Positions 23,510-34,401 of a stretch of 64,000 nt of DNA are shown piece by piece (the stretch's first letter is position 1; every line of letters starts with the position of its first letter). This DNA is from Aedes albopictus (taxonomy: Eukaryota; Arthropoda; Insecta; Diptera; Culicidae), in assembly GCF_035046485.1 (NCBI RefSeq), contig NC_085136.1:300234778-300298777 (forward strand), given 5' to 3'. Made by a program: the position numbers and the translations under genes. A model generated the notes under the pieces. It ran no database searches, was not told the DNA's origin, and was given only the letters and a program-made list of their open reading frames with translations.

Positions 23510-25627
23510 GAAACGGCGACGGGAAGACGGCGTTATCAAACAAAATCCTAATCATCGAGGAAACGAATAAATCAATTCATTCAGACTCTACTTCGTTTAG
23601 TGAAAATCAAAACAATGCTAACAGTGAATTATTTCTGTCGATAGCAACAAGCTAAATTAGGTACACACCCATAAGCCATTTGGCCAACGACGACGACGAC
23701 GGCGACAGGCCAGACTAAACATAGTCACTTTCTTCGCATGTATAGGAATTAGGAATCACCACCGTCCACCTGCATCGATCTCTTGAGCAAGTCAGCAATG
23801 TTTATATTTGGGATTTACATTTGACCATTCATACCCACCCCCAGCTGAAGTGAGGAAGTGATAATCGTGCATGTGATACTACGAAAACCACGAAAGGCAC
23901 GAGGGTGTATCTATTCGATTGAAATCGAGACACTTGCTGTGCTGCATCCGAACAGGAAGAACTAAGAGAATCGCGATGCGGTGGGGCGGGGTGCGATACG
24001 ATTTACAATTTTAATAAAGTTCACTTCTTAGACATTCATCACAACCACAGCCGGCCGCGAGCTTCCGAGCTGGTCTCGGCACTCAGCGGCAGTGAACCGC
24101 AACCGCAACCAAGGTAGCCGAGTTGTATGTAGCAGAGGGTGTCTACGATAAAATGTGAGGAAGGCGTCTTGTAGCCTGGTTGTGTTCTACCCAGCAAGTT
24201 CAGTTTTAAGCTCTTACTTTCTGGTCGTTCTAGAGTCCTTGTTTTTGGTCTTGAGATTTTTTTTAATTTTCTACTTTTAGTTTTGTAGTCTTGTTGTGTT
24301 TTTAACCTTATAGACTTGATGTATTCTAACCTTTTTTTTTTATTTTCAAGACTTTTAGTCTTTTGGTGTTTTAGTCTTTCGGTCTTCTAGTCGTTTAGTT
24401 ATCCAGTCTTCTAGTGGAGTTCTATAATGTTATAATTTCCTAGTGTGCTACCCCCACTTCTGAGGGTGATTGTGGACCTTCGTCCATACAAAAATGGTAG
24501 ACTTTGGCCATAACCCCTCTCCCCAAAAAGTCCACGTGGTTTTTGAACATTCTCTAGTCTACTAGTCATCTACTTAGTCGTTCTGTGTTATGGTCTAGTA
24601 ATCTAGTCTGCTAGTATATTTCTTCTGAGTATTGAAGTCTAGTATAATAGCCCTCTAGTTTTATCGTGTTCATCCACTGCTAGGTCGCTAGGTAAAGCAA
24701 TCAACCCGTGCAATGTCGAGCCCGTCCCAGTACTTGTCGGGCAGCCGCCGCCGCCGTCGCCATCATCGTCGCCAGACTACCTACCTACTTGCTACAAATA
24801 ACTACCCGAAGGTTACGGTGGCAATTATTTTAAGAATCGGATTTAATTAGATTTCGATAAATTTATTAACGGACGGAACAACTACGAGAGAGAACATTCA
24901 CGATATTCTTCTTCAACAGAAACATAAGGTACCCGTACCCGTAAAAGGCCAGAAGTTTGTTTATGCCTGAATCATTATCATTGGTCTACACATGAAGATT
25001 CACCGTACGTTTCCCGGCAAGACAAATGCATCTCTCACTTTCGCGCATATGAAAAGGTACCTCACCGGTACCGGCCGTGTTGGATACGGTCACTTTCCCC
25101 GCGTCGTCGTCGCCGGCTGTATTGTCATAGTGCCAAGGGACTGACGTCAAACGGCTACGGCTGGTGGTCGAAATCGCTGCGCTGCTCGGGAGGCAGAGAA
25201 TCGCAATAACCGCGCCAAGCCGAGAGGAGCATATGGTTTCAATTTCTAGCTTAGGGCATTCAATTTTGCGCTTCTGCCACGGCAATACATCTGCCTGCTA
25301 GCTCTTGTAAAATGCAAAAGTCATGGTCCCTAGCCTAGTGAAGACGACACAGCCGGGCACGTTTGCCCGCCACATCGGGTAGTTTTCCACTACTGGCTAC
25401 ACCTTTGCGGCGGCTATAACAACGGATAGTGCTGGTGAATGGTATCCGGTGGTGGTAGCTAGAGTAGTGCCGGAGGTTTGCGGGGATGGATCAGCTGCCG
25501 AAACGGTTGGCGCCGAAACTAGGTCAATTTAGCGGCGGCGACGCTGCATTTCTGGGATTAGGTAAAAGCTGGCAAATGATTAAAATTGTTGGGAGCGAAT
25601 TTAAATTGTAATGTCTCCCGGCTATAT
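23510..25627. other. Mixed spacer, partly GC-rich
   Basis: 24180-24680 is a degenerate gtcttctagt-type repeat, the complement orientation of the preceding minisatellite. 24000-24130, 24690-24800 and 25020-25560 are GC-rich and repeat-poor and could be host regulatory or untranslated sequence. No exon could be supported. Confidence 0.4.
24463..24555. repeat. Truncated relative of the 8222-8389 MITE
   Basis: Shares gtccatacaaaaat, gtagactttggcca, acccctctccccaaaaagtc and cacgtggtttttgaac with the 8.2-kb element, but lacks both complete ends. Confidence 0.6.
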
Positions 25628-25875
25628 TCCTTCTTCTTCTTCTTTATGGCTCGACGTTTGCATGGGAACTTGGCCTGCCTCTCTTCAACTTAGTGTTCTT
25701 TGAGCACTTTCACAGTTATTAATTGGAGGGCCTTTTGTAACATTGTGTGGCAAAAGTACAATGATACTCTATGCCCAGGGAGTCGAGAAAATTTTCTCGA
25801 CCGGAACGGGAATCGAACCCGCCGTCTCCGGATTGGCGATCCATAGCTTTAACCACTAGGCTATCTGGAGAGCCC
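25628..25875 (-). mobile_element. tRNA-derived SINE, full length
   Basis: On the minus strand: ctctccagatagcctagtgg (A-box region), gcgggttcgattcccgttcc (B box), ttctcgactccctgggcata, tgtgaaagtgctcaaagaac, and a 3' gccataaagaagaagaagaa repeat. It is the complete counterpart of the deleted copy at 13081-13281. Confidence 0.85.
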
Positions 25876-25984
25876 TGTAATCTAATATATTTTTTATTTG
25901 TTTTGACAATTTCTTAATTTATCCTAGGCTATCCCAGCTAAGTGAAAACTACAATGTTGAAATGCTGTGACATACATGTGCACA

Positions 25985-26117
25985 GCAGAAACAAGTATCC
26001 GATAAACAATTTTTTATTTTAAATTGCGGCAACACACTTCCGCGCTCCGGTGGGAATCGAACCCACGACTCCTTATTCGCTAGAAGGGCGATTCTATACC
26101 TCTATGCTATGGAGCCA
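25985..26117 (-). mobile_element. tRNA-like SINE head (tRNA-Ala-like)
   Basis: The minus strand shows a T arm with perfect stem GTGGG-TTCGATT-CCCAC, a loop containing CTAGCGA (AGC at the anticodon position), and five paired acceptor bases (GCTCC/GGAGC). The anticodon stem is bulged and the downstream sequence is not a normal tRNA trailer, so this is scored as SINE rather than a functional tRNA gene. Same family as 31011-31247. Confidence 0.6.
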
Positions 26118-26672
26118 CTTGACTGTCTCCGTCGCTTGATGGCGTTGAACTAAACTCGATTACACGCGGTAAGCAAGTTGAATCCAGAAAAAAAAAACTG
26201 AATATTCATTCTGGAGGAACAAGACGAGAGCTCACAAATAGGCAAATTTGACGGAAGCTACGATCACTCTTTTTTCTGGTGGCAGGAATGAGAACCGTAT
26301 GAAAAGAGTGACTCCGCCAAAATTTGCCATGGCGTAGCATAGGCAAAGTGCACTTTTTCACTGTTTTGTATCGAATTCCACATAAAAGAGAAACAAAAAA
26401 GAACTTTTGGGAAAGAAAATTTAACTCTCTTTCAGATGCGCTTAGACCCGGTAGATACTTAGGTACGAACAATTTATGTGATTAATTTGAGATCTCTTGC
26501 TATGCCTCCAGCGAGCGATCTTCCGGATTTTTTGTTAGCTGGCCAATCCGGTGTCTGTCGGCGTGGGCATCAAGAATGATGATACTGGAATCAATAACCA
26601 ATGGAAAATTGCAACTACCAAAGCAAAATATTAGTTAATTTTGAAGACGAAAATTTGAATTTTTAATGTAAA
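26118..26672. other. Spacer without recognisable gene
   Basis: A short minus-strand frame (26206-26472) has no domain and no splice support. Confidence 0.4.
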
Positions 26673-26935
26673 CTAGCTGTACCCGGCAAACTTTGTCTTG
26701 CCTACTGCGTTTTTTGACGTTTCAAGTTTCTAGCCAAGACCAAGTCCCCGGTCAAAATGTATGGAAGATCGATTTTCAAAAACTCTCAATTTTTACATGT
26801 TTTTTGCCTCATAAACCTTCCTTGGGTGATAACTAACAGAACAAAACTAAGACGATCAAAATCGGTCCTTCCGTTTGCAAGTTATGCGCGATCCCACGTA
26901 TGCCATTGCATTTTTATATATATAGATAGATAAAC
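26673..26935 (+). mobile_element. Retroelement 3' tail (RTE/SINE-like)
   Basis: Begins ctagctgtacccggcaaact, contains aaaatcggtccttccgtttg and aagttatgcgcgatccc, and ends in a tatatatagatagata microsatellite. This block is widespread in insect genomes as a retroelement tail. The precise family is not certain. Confidence 0.45.
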
Positions 26936-26979
26936 GATTTTTTCCTCATCTCTCCTAGCGCCTCTACAATTGGGGGTCA

Positions 26980-27965
26980 TTTGAATTCTTCTACAAAGCA
27001 GACTTTTCCAGCAAGCCCACCGCTCCAAGAAGAGGCTGGAGAGGATTTCACCGAAAATTCTATCAGTGATTCTTTCTGGAACTCTTATAGAGATACCTTT
27101 TGAAATGCATTACAGAATTTCTCAAAAAGTTGCTTCCTTTTACGACATTTTCTCAGCATTCCACATAAAAGTCCTCTCAGAGGTTCAGCCAGATTTCTAA
27201 TGGCATTTTCTAAAGATTTTAGCAATTCTTTACACATTTCCTCCGTACGAAGTTTCCAGTATTCCTGAATGCTGACTGATTATACCTGAAGTTTCTCTCG
27301 GAGAACCTACACGATTTCTTTCATATAGGTACAGTCCCTCGCGCGATTTCTCTCAGAGTTCCTCCAGCGTTTTCTCCAAGAAATTTTCATGGGATTTTTC
27401 TTAGGAATTCTACCGGAATGTCTCTCAGGATATTTCTCAAGTATCGTCGCGGGGTTTCTCTGAGAGTTTCTTCCGGTATTCTTCATGAATTCTTTTCTCA
27501 AACGTTTTCACCGGGATTTCTCCCAGAATTTCCACAGGCATTATTCCTGAGGTCTCCACTATAGTTCCTCCCAGGATTATTAGAAGTTCTTTCCTGTAGC
27601 TATTTATTCCGGAATTTCTTCCAAAGGTTTTTTTTGCGAATTGTTCATAGAATCCCTCATGGGATTGCTGGAGTTTTTCTTACAATTTATTCAAAAAACT
27701 ATCGTGAGCTTTCGCCTAGAATTTCTGCTGAGATGTTTCCTAAAGATTTCATTCGGAGTTTCTCCCGGAATTTAGAAGATTTCTTCCAGTACTGCTTCCG
27801 TAATGCCTCTCAGAGTGTTTCAGAATTTATGCTAGACTTTCTTTACAGGTTTCTCCCGGAGTTCATTCAGCGATCCTTTTGGTTTTTTCTACAGGAGTTA
27901 TTAGTAATATTTTTCTTGGAGATCTTCTCTCGATTTCATTCTTCGGTTTTTTCAGGCTAATCCTC
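26980..27965. repeat. Degenerate ttcctc(c/t)gga-type minisatellite, opposite orientation
   Basis: Words such as tttctcccggaatttcttcc are complements of the 17-20 kb repeat words. The stop-free frame at 27634-27960 is a product of the repeat. Confidence 0.75.
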
Positions 27966-29080
27966 GTAGTTATTCCCGAGACTTCTTACTGTTACCGTTC
28001 TGAAATATGCGTTCCAAATAGTTGAAGGGTCGTTTCAAAGCGATTCAGCACCTTCAACGTCGTACCTGAAACCCAAGTAACATTTTAAGTTTTGTTCGGC
28101 TCTACAAGTGATCTTCATGGCCAATTTTATAAAACTTGCAATAAAACTGATTTATACATCAAATCCTCTTGATAACCTCTTTAAGAGCATCTTCCGGCTA
28201 AGTGGACCACTCTCGGAGATGTTTTGCAAACCGCATAAAGAGTAGCAATAAACTCGTTTTAAAACCTAGTTGAAAAATTTCCCATTCTTGATTGCTGTTG
28301 TTTTTTTATCAACAAAAACTATGACAGCTCAAGATGCAGAGAAGCTTCTTCGATGGCACGTAAAGTTCAGGAGGATACATCATTCGTAAGTAGAAAGCGA
28401 TCATTTCAAGCTTATGCGCGTTCAATTTTACCGTGAATATTGGGGTTGCAGAAATATAAAATTAATGCGCTTCGAAAATAGTGAATATTATCATCTTGGA
28501 ATGAAATAAATCAATTTGTTAATTTAGTAAAACTATCTCGAACCACAAGAAAACTCAGCAGAGAGAGTTTATGTATGTGAGCATGCTATGGAAATAGTGG
28601 CAAACTATCAATTCATTGCTAATTTGAGCAAAATTAACTATTTTCCATTCACGTTAGCTAATTTTTCAATTTGGCGACGATCATAATCAGCGAAAATAAA
28701 ACGAAAGCAAGTTTACTTTTATGATGACCGCAATAAACCTAGCAGTGTCGTAGTTTCTGCTTTTCCACCAACAGATGTCGTTGCTAATCGAACGAACCGC
28801 CATCTGTTGAGAGTTTTAACAATTTTGTTATGGTAATATTGATTGCCAGAAGGTTTACATATCTAAAAGTTTTGTTTACTTTTATAATCTGTCTTTATGG
28901 ATATCTTCGAGTATACTATAAAACATTTTATCAATGGTTTTCATGAAAGCAATCATAACACTGTGAGTTTTAATTATTGCTGTAGTAAAACCCTAATAAA
29001 AATCAATCAAAACCAACCAGCAATGGAATTGTCACTTGGGAAACCCCCCTACAATCCCAACAAACATTTTTACTGTATAA
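27966..29080. other. Spacer without supported gene
   Basis: 28040-28300 (aacccaagtaacattttaag...) resembles dispersed repeat debris also glimpsed near 15550. A short ATG frame at 28321 followed by gtaagt was considered and not accepted. Confidence 0.4.
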
Positions 29081-29298
29081 AAATACACGGAAACCATCTT
29101 CAGCAAAGGGCTATACACACTGAACGAAACTTAACACTAGACAACGGTCACGGCATACATTACGAGCACCAGTGGATACGAGGAAGAAACATTTCTTTCG
29201 AAAAGTTTCATCACTCAGAGCGGGAATCGAACCCTCTCCCCTTGGCATGGTACGGCTATACGCTTGAATACGCCAACCACACGGCACGAAGCTCCACA
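29081..29298 (-). mobile_element. tRNA-derived SINE
   Basis: The minus strand reads ggagcttcgtgccgtgtggt (A-box region), gagggttcgattcccgctct (B box), gatgaaacttttcgaaagaa, and gttgtctagtgttaagtttc. It is related to the 8760-8980 family but diverged. Confidence 0.8.
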
Positions 29299-29379
29299 AA
29301 GTTGAGTAAACAACTCTTAAGCAAATTCTTAAGCTATTTCTGTTTCTTAGGATACAAAAAACACCTGAAACCCTCTAAA

Positions 29380-30070
29380 CTACTTACCCTAAATCCGCCT
29401 GCAATCCCCTGAAACCCCTGAATACACCGGAGACTCTGTGCAACGTTGACACCCATGGAACTCCCTGAAAGCCGCTTATACAACCTGAAATGCCCCCAAA
29501 AACTCCCTTGCCTTGAAATCTCTAGAAACCCCCTGAAATCCCCTGGAGTATCTTATAACGTCCCTAAGACCAAACTCCCCATGAGCCAAGAGACCTCCTC
29601 AGATACCCTTGAGACTTGCTGACTTCCTGAATTTCTTGAAATCCTCTAAAAGTTCTCTGAAAGCCCTTGTTTATTTTGGATTATCTTGAGAACACTTAAA
29701 CCCTCTTAGACTCCGTAAAATAACCCTGACAACCCCATGAAACAATCTGAGACCCCTGCAACTCCCTAAGACTTGATTTGATACCCTCGACACCACCCAA
29801 AACTCTCTGGAACCCCTCTAAATGTCCCTAAAAACCTCCTGGATGCTTCTGGGATCCCCTAAAACGCCATTGAAAACCTCTGAAATCCTCTCAACACTCC
29901 CGATAGTCCTTTCAAGGCTCTCAAACTTAATTATTGAAATTTCTTAAAATCATCGGAAACCCGTCCAGCCCATAACTTCCTTGAAACTCTCACAGAAAAT
30001 CCTATGAAATTCCTCTGGAACCTCCTGAGACCCCAAAAAGCTTATGGGCGTATTCCAAGACAATTATAAA
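29380..30070. repeat. Degenerate cccctgaaa-type minisatellite
   Basis: Repeated words cccctgaaacccc, ctctgaaa, ccctaaaa and ccctggaa occur with irregular spacing over about 700 bp. No coding support. Confidence 0.7.
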
Positions 30071-30853
30071 AGTTCTATGGAATCCCCTAAACTCCATTTA
30101 AACCCTCTGAAACAACTCTTAGAGATGTCGGGAAGAACGCCGAAAAATCGCAGATAGAACTCTGGGATCAAATCAAGAAAACCCCTTGGATGATATCTTG
30201 GGAGAAACTCTTGAACAAATCTAAAAAGAAACCAAAAAAAAAACATCCAGAAATTCAAGAAAAACGGCGGGACAAATCGCAGGAAGAACAAAGTAAGAAA
30301 CTGTGTAAGCACACAAACAAGAAACTGTGGTAGACACCCCGAAAGGAATACAAGGAAGAACGCTAGATAGAAGTTCGGGAGAAATCTACAAACGAATTAC
30401 GGAACGAGTTATGAATCGATTTTCAAAAAATCTCTAATGAAAATAGTAATCACTGAAAGATACCTTGAGATCACAAGTTTTCTTCAGAGTTTACTAGTAT
30501 CCATTGAACTACTCAAGATTATTACGGTTCCAGGTTGTAGTTCCACACAGTATTTGTGTACTACAAAAATATAGTAAGCTCAAGTTCACTTCTTTTTATT
30601 CATACGACCCATTGCCACATCAGCATGAACTTGTGAAGCTGTGCTATAAATATATGATCTTAGAATTGTACAAACACTTCCTTGACCAGCAATCTGACGT
30701 AGTAGACGCCATTCTCATCTGAAAATTGAATTTTACCAATACTTACAAACTGAAGATGCCCGTTAGTATCAAGCACTCATCTTTCTGGTTCCTTGTGTGA
30801 ATGTGGCGAAATTGAATAAGCAATAACGGGCAGTCCATCTAGCATCAGGTTCA
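30071..30853. other. Spacer without recognisable gene
   Basis: 30070-30420 continues a weak ggaagaac/gaaatc repeat. The rest is AT-rich and featureless. Confidence 0.4.
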
Positions 30854-31018
30854 GCGGGGCAAGTTGAAACGGATGGGGCAAGATGAAACGCGAAGTTTTG
30901 AAACCGTTTCCAGGACATTATTCTTTCGCCAAAAGATTGTTTGAATCAAAAATTATGTGTTATGTTGTCCACCATCATTGGATAACATCATGTAAACCCG
31001 CTCTTTCATCTTGCCCCG
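30854..31018. repeat. Small inverted-repeat element with cggggcaag(a/t)tgaaa ends
   Basis: cggggcaagttgaaac and a second tggggcaagatgaaac lie at the left, complemented by tttcatcttgccccg at the right, about 165 bp in all. The right end overlaps the SINE tail at 31011, so the border is ambiguous. Confidence 0.5.
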
Positions 31019-31247
31019 GTGCACCTTAGCTCATAATCTTTTAGACTACTAGGATTTTCGGTTGACAGGCATCCAGTGTTGCCTTTTAGTTCTAAAGACA
31101 GCTTGTTTTCTGGTCTTTCAGTCATATGGTTTCCTTATATTCTAGTTTTCTTATTTTGTTAAAAAAAATCGCGTTCTGGTGGGATTCGAACCCACGACTC
31201 CGTATTTGCTAGACCGGTGCCTTAACCAACTAAGCCGAGCTCTCGAC
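31011..31247 (-). mobile_element. tRNA-Ala-like SINE, copy 1 (intact reference)
   Basis: On the minus strand: gctcggcttagttggttaag (A box), a CTAGCAA loop, a perfect T arm GTGGG-TTCGAAT-CCCAC, then cagaacgcg, a T/A-rich link, aaagaccagaaaacaagctg, and gcaccggggcaa. It gives the uninterrupted sequence of the site where the 2684-bp element inserted in copy 2, namely aatacgg(a/t)gtcgtgggt. Confidence 0.8.
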
Positions 31248-31530
31248 GCATACCAAATTAGAAACCAGCAAACAAACTGCTGGCCACCAAGTATGCAGAG
31301 TGCGAGAGTAAGTCTCGGCTTTTATATAAAAATTCATATAAAATTCGCTCTCACTTGTTGTTATTGGCCACACACGCGGTTGTCTTGACATCTAAGCCGA
31401 AAGAGAGATGATTTGTCAAATAAGAAATGTTCATGGTGTGAGTTCGGGTTCAGTTCAGCTTTCTATTCCGCAGAATCATTACCTGTTCTGTGGCTAAGTT
31501 GGTTAAAGCGCTGGTCTAACGAATACGGTG

Positions 31531-31558
31531 CACAGTGGCCAGAAGCCGGACAAAACCT
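31531..31558 (+). promoter_or_regulatory. 12-RSS-like terminus
   Basis: Heptamer CACAGTG (31531-31537), 12-bp spacer GCCAGAAGCCGG, and nonamer-like ACAAAACCT (31550-31558). The heptamer is a perfect match to the V(D)J consensus. The nonamer keeps the ACAAAA core and CC. Confidence 0.8.
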
Positions 31559-32250
31559 CAAAAATCGACTTCAACTTTTTATTTTTACAATATTTTTCTT
31601 CCAATATAGATACTTCAACTATGAAAACCCCAAATTTTCAAGTCATTTGGTCAAAAATTGAGTCTTGTAGATTTTTTCAAAGTTGAGGTTTTGTGTGGTA
31701 CTTTGCTAGTGTTTATTGTTTTAATTTTATGAGCTTTCTTCATGAGCTCGTTGTAAAACTTAGGAAGCTTTGGATAATGTGACAATATTATTGTTGTTTT
31801 TGGGTATGGATGACCATCCTATTTCATGGTTTGTTTGGAATCCAATCACAAAATTATTATATTTTTACAACATGCAAAAATATGGTATTTTATGAAATTT
31901 TGGAGAAAAACTTCGTATTAAAAAGATCCAGTACTTGTTTAGGAAACATCAGAAAACAAGGCCGTATCCCGGATCTGACGTGCAATTTTGTCTAGTTTTT
32001 GGCTATATAGGTCACTGTTTGCGCATTTTTGCGCTAAGCGCGAAAAAAAAATTTTTTTTGCTATCATGTCACAATGGAGCCGCATGGTTGTAGAGGAAGT
32101 GATATTGTGTGAAGTTTATATTTAATCTTAACACAATCCAAATTATCCAAATTGCATTCGGAATACTGACAATTTAGTATAATTCTCATTCTAGTAAAAC
32201 TGGATGGGGGAGGTTGATAACTGGATGGCAACAGCTCAAAAAATTTTTAA

Positions 32251-32534
32251 TAGTTATTTATGTAACGAATTGCAAAATGTTGATTTTTCAGCACGAGTCG
32301 TACATTTATCCAACGAGGCTTGTCGAGTTGGATAAATACGAAGAGTGCTGAAAAAATCGAGTTTTGCAATGAGTTCCATACAAAATTTTATGCAATGATT
32401 TTTTTCATTATGCAACTATTTTTCATTATGCAACTCATTTCAGTTGCATAATGAACCGGTACGGAAAAGTAAGGCATTATGATACTGAAATGAGTAGTAT
32501 AAAATAGAAATTATAATACTGAATTGCATAAAAT
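32251..32534. repeat. Dispersed element (tatttatgtaacga...ttgcataa family), copy A
   Basis: Shares tatttatgtaacga, cgtacatttatccaacga-type sequence, tgctgaaaaaatcgagtttt, gcaatgagttccata and repeated gcaactcatttcagttgcat with copy B at 55879-56163. It lies inside the RSS-flanked element. Confidence 0.75.
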
Positions 32535-33063
32535 TTATTTCATTTATTTTTTTAAATTATTTAATTTTTTGACAGAAAACACAATAAGGTGGGCGATCCA
32601 GTTAAAAAGAGTAAGCTGGAGAGAAGGAGAGTGATGACTAAAAATGATTAAGCCTTTATTTACTTAGACGCTACACACCCCGCATTATTAAAGACCACCA
32701 AATACAACTAACTCTTTGATCCTTAAAATTAATAAAGGCGAAAAAAATTTAACAATAACCACAAACCATTGCTCATTGGTTTTCTTAAACTAATCATTTT
32801 TTCGATTCATCCTAATCGTTAGAATTGCCCAAAAAGCTTGGAAGCAATCTCTTCACGAACTTCAATCGTAGTTTCAAAATACAGTGACACAAATTCGTCG
32901 ACACCTTCGCGCTTCTTTTCTACACGCACAGTTTAAAGCAGAGTCATCTATACAATTTAAAAGAAATTCATTAAAGGGCGCAAAACGCTACGTTAAATAT
33001 TTTTCTGCGTATACGTCGGGATCACCATGGCAATCTTTGATTATTTTTCTCGATTTTTTTGAT

Positions 33064-33338
33064 GATTAACCTGGGCTTGTTAGGGGAATATCTGTAAATA
33101 AAAAGAAAATCGGGTTAAGTACGGTTCCTTTGAATTCCACTAAGAATTTGCATCCTTTGACAGATACGTATTTCGACCTCAACTGTAAGGTCGTCTTCAG
33201 TGTCTTGTACTTGACTTGAGTCGAGTCAAGTACAAGACACTGAAGACGACCTTACAGTTGAGGTCGAAATACGTATCTGTCAAAGGATGCAAATTCTTAG
33301 TGGAATTCAAAGGAACCGTACTTAACCCGATTTTCTTT
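33064..33338. repeat. 237-bp near-perfect palindrome with a 40-bp leader
   Basis: 33102-33338 is an inverted repeat with arms of about 115 bp and a loop of about 7 bp at ttgagtcg (around 33218). It includes cctttgacagatacgtattt, cgacctcaactgtaaggtcg and its complement. It is preceded by gattaacctgggcttgttag ... gtaaataaaaagaaa. The same leader plus a single arm occurs at 41761-41937. Confidence 0.9.
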
Positions 33339-34175
33339 CGATTTTTTTTGTTGTTTTTTTTATTCAAAAACTTGGAGTTTTATTGTATGTTATTCATGCG
33401 TTTTCTTAGAACACATTTCTACTGAACAACACACAGAGTGATATGGATTTTGGAAATATTTCCTGGAGCTTTATTGTTCATCAATATGATTACCGATCTC
33501 TAATTTAATCTCGTTTATCAATCAATTTTGCAAATATGTATTGCCAATTTTTTATATATAAGGTTATTTTGATTGCTTCGACAAGTGATAACAAAGATCA
33601 ATGTACATCACAACATGTACAACCTAAACTCGGACGAACATTTATGAAGTCGTTGAAATGAAATTTTCAAAAGTCGGTTCAAATTTGACGCAGTTTACTA
33701 TCTGAACCCATTTTAAATCGTTAATTCACCTCCGTGTATCCACCGTAAAGCATCACATGGTCTATAGAGGGTCCCTGAGAATATCTCACGTCTTGTCAGC
33801 CAACATTGTGTGTATCTGAATTGATCCATAGAAAGAAAACGTAGGTAATCGAATTTTTCTAATGATTTATGTAGTTTTTAAAATTTTGGACCACCCTAAC
33901 AGCAAATAATACACAATTACAGGTAATTTGAATGCCAATACATGATATAAGAACCCTCGCATAAAAAAATTGATCAATAGATACGTTCAAAAACGCATCG
34001 TGTTAGCTTATTATCGATAACTTTTCACATGCCTCCCATAATTAGCAGATTTCAAAATGTTGAACTACCCTAATAAAGTAAAATCAAAATAAATTAAAAG
34101 CCCCATGCCAGAAATAGGTTTAGGGCACTAAACTCATCTCAACCTGTGAATTTTAGCCATTTCGGTTAACATTTG

Positions 34176-34214
34176 AGGTTTTGTCCGACCTTTGTATGGA
34201 GACCCGCCACTGTG
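34176..34214 (-). promoter_or_regulatory. 23-RSS-like terminus
   Basis: Read on the minus strand from 34214: heptamer CACAGTG (34214-34208), 23-bp spacer (34207-34185), and nonamer-like ACAAAACCT (34184-34176). The last ten spacer bases (CAAAGGTCGG) align with the last ten of the other end (CAGAAGCCGG), so the 12-bp spacer differs by an 11-bp deletion, about one helical turn. Confidence 0.8.
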
Positions 34215-34401
34215 CGGTGTCGTGGGTTCGAAACCCACCAGAACGAGATTTTTTTAACAAAACAAGAAAACTGAAATATAAGGAGACTATATGGCCGAAA
34301 GACCAGAAAACAAGCTGTCTTTAGAACTAAAAGGCAACAATGGATGCCTGTCAACCGAAAATCCTAGTAGTCTAAAAGATTTTGAGCTAAGGTACACCGG
34401 G

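Larger units (their letters stand above)
31531..34214. mobile_element. Transib-like DNA element with 12/23 recombination-signal-like ends
   Basis: Both ends start with CACAGTG, and both carry ACAAAACCT followed by CAAA. At the left the gap between the two is exactly 12 bp (31538-31549); at the right, read inward, it is exactly 23 bp (34207-34185). A 5-bp duplication CGGTG (31526-31530 and 34215-34219) flanks the element, and the target is a SINE whose empty form is visible at 31011-31247. Established knowledge: the RSS heptamer is CACAGTG, the nonamer is ACAAAAACC, spacers are 12 or 23 bp, and Transib/RAG transposons have CAC-type ends and 5-bp target duplications. Inside there is no recognisable RAG1-like transposase. 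The interior holds a foldback repeat (33064-33338) and a gcaactcatttcagttgc repeat (32251-32534), so the copy appears non-autonomous. An extra inverted nonamer-like block (gaggttttgtg) lies at about 31685. Confidence 0.85.
31485..34401 (+). mobile_element. tRNA-Ala-like SINE, copy 2, split by a 2684-bp insertion
   Basis: The head 31485-31530 (tggctaagttggttaaagcg ... gaatacggtg) and the tail 34215-34401 (cggtgtcgtgggttcg through gctaaggtacaccggggca) match copy 1 collinearly. CGGTG is present on both sides of the insertion. Copies 1 and 2 are in inverted orientation. Confidence 0.85.

Noticed and set aside
25066..25128. Alternative first exon on the minus strand (ATG, then donor gtgagg)
   Set aside because: The frame from that ATG meets TGA before the donor. 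The open frame in this stretch is a different one without a start.
26041..26117. Functional tRNA-Ala gene
   Set aside because: The T arm is perfect, but the anticodon stem is bulged, the acceptor stem is incomplete, and the sequence belongs to the SINE family seen at 31.0 and 34.2 kb.
28321..28386. Mini-exon ATG...gtaagt on the plus strand
   Set aside because: 22 codons before a donor-like site, next to dispersed-repeat debris. No second exon or similarity.
31560..34170. RAG1/Transib transposase inside the 12/23 element
   Set aside because: All frames are short (under about 70 residues) and none shows a recognisable transposase motif. The interior is largely other repeats.
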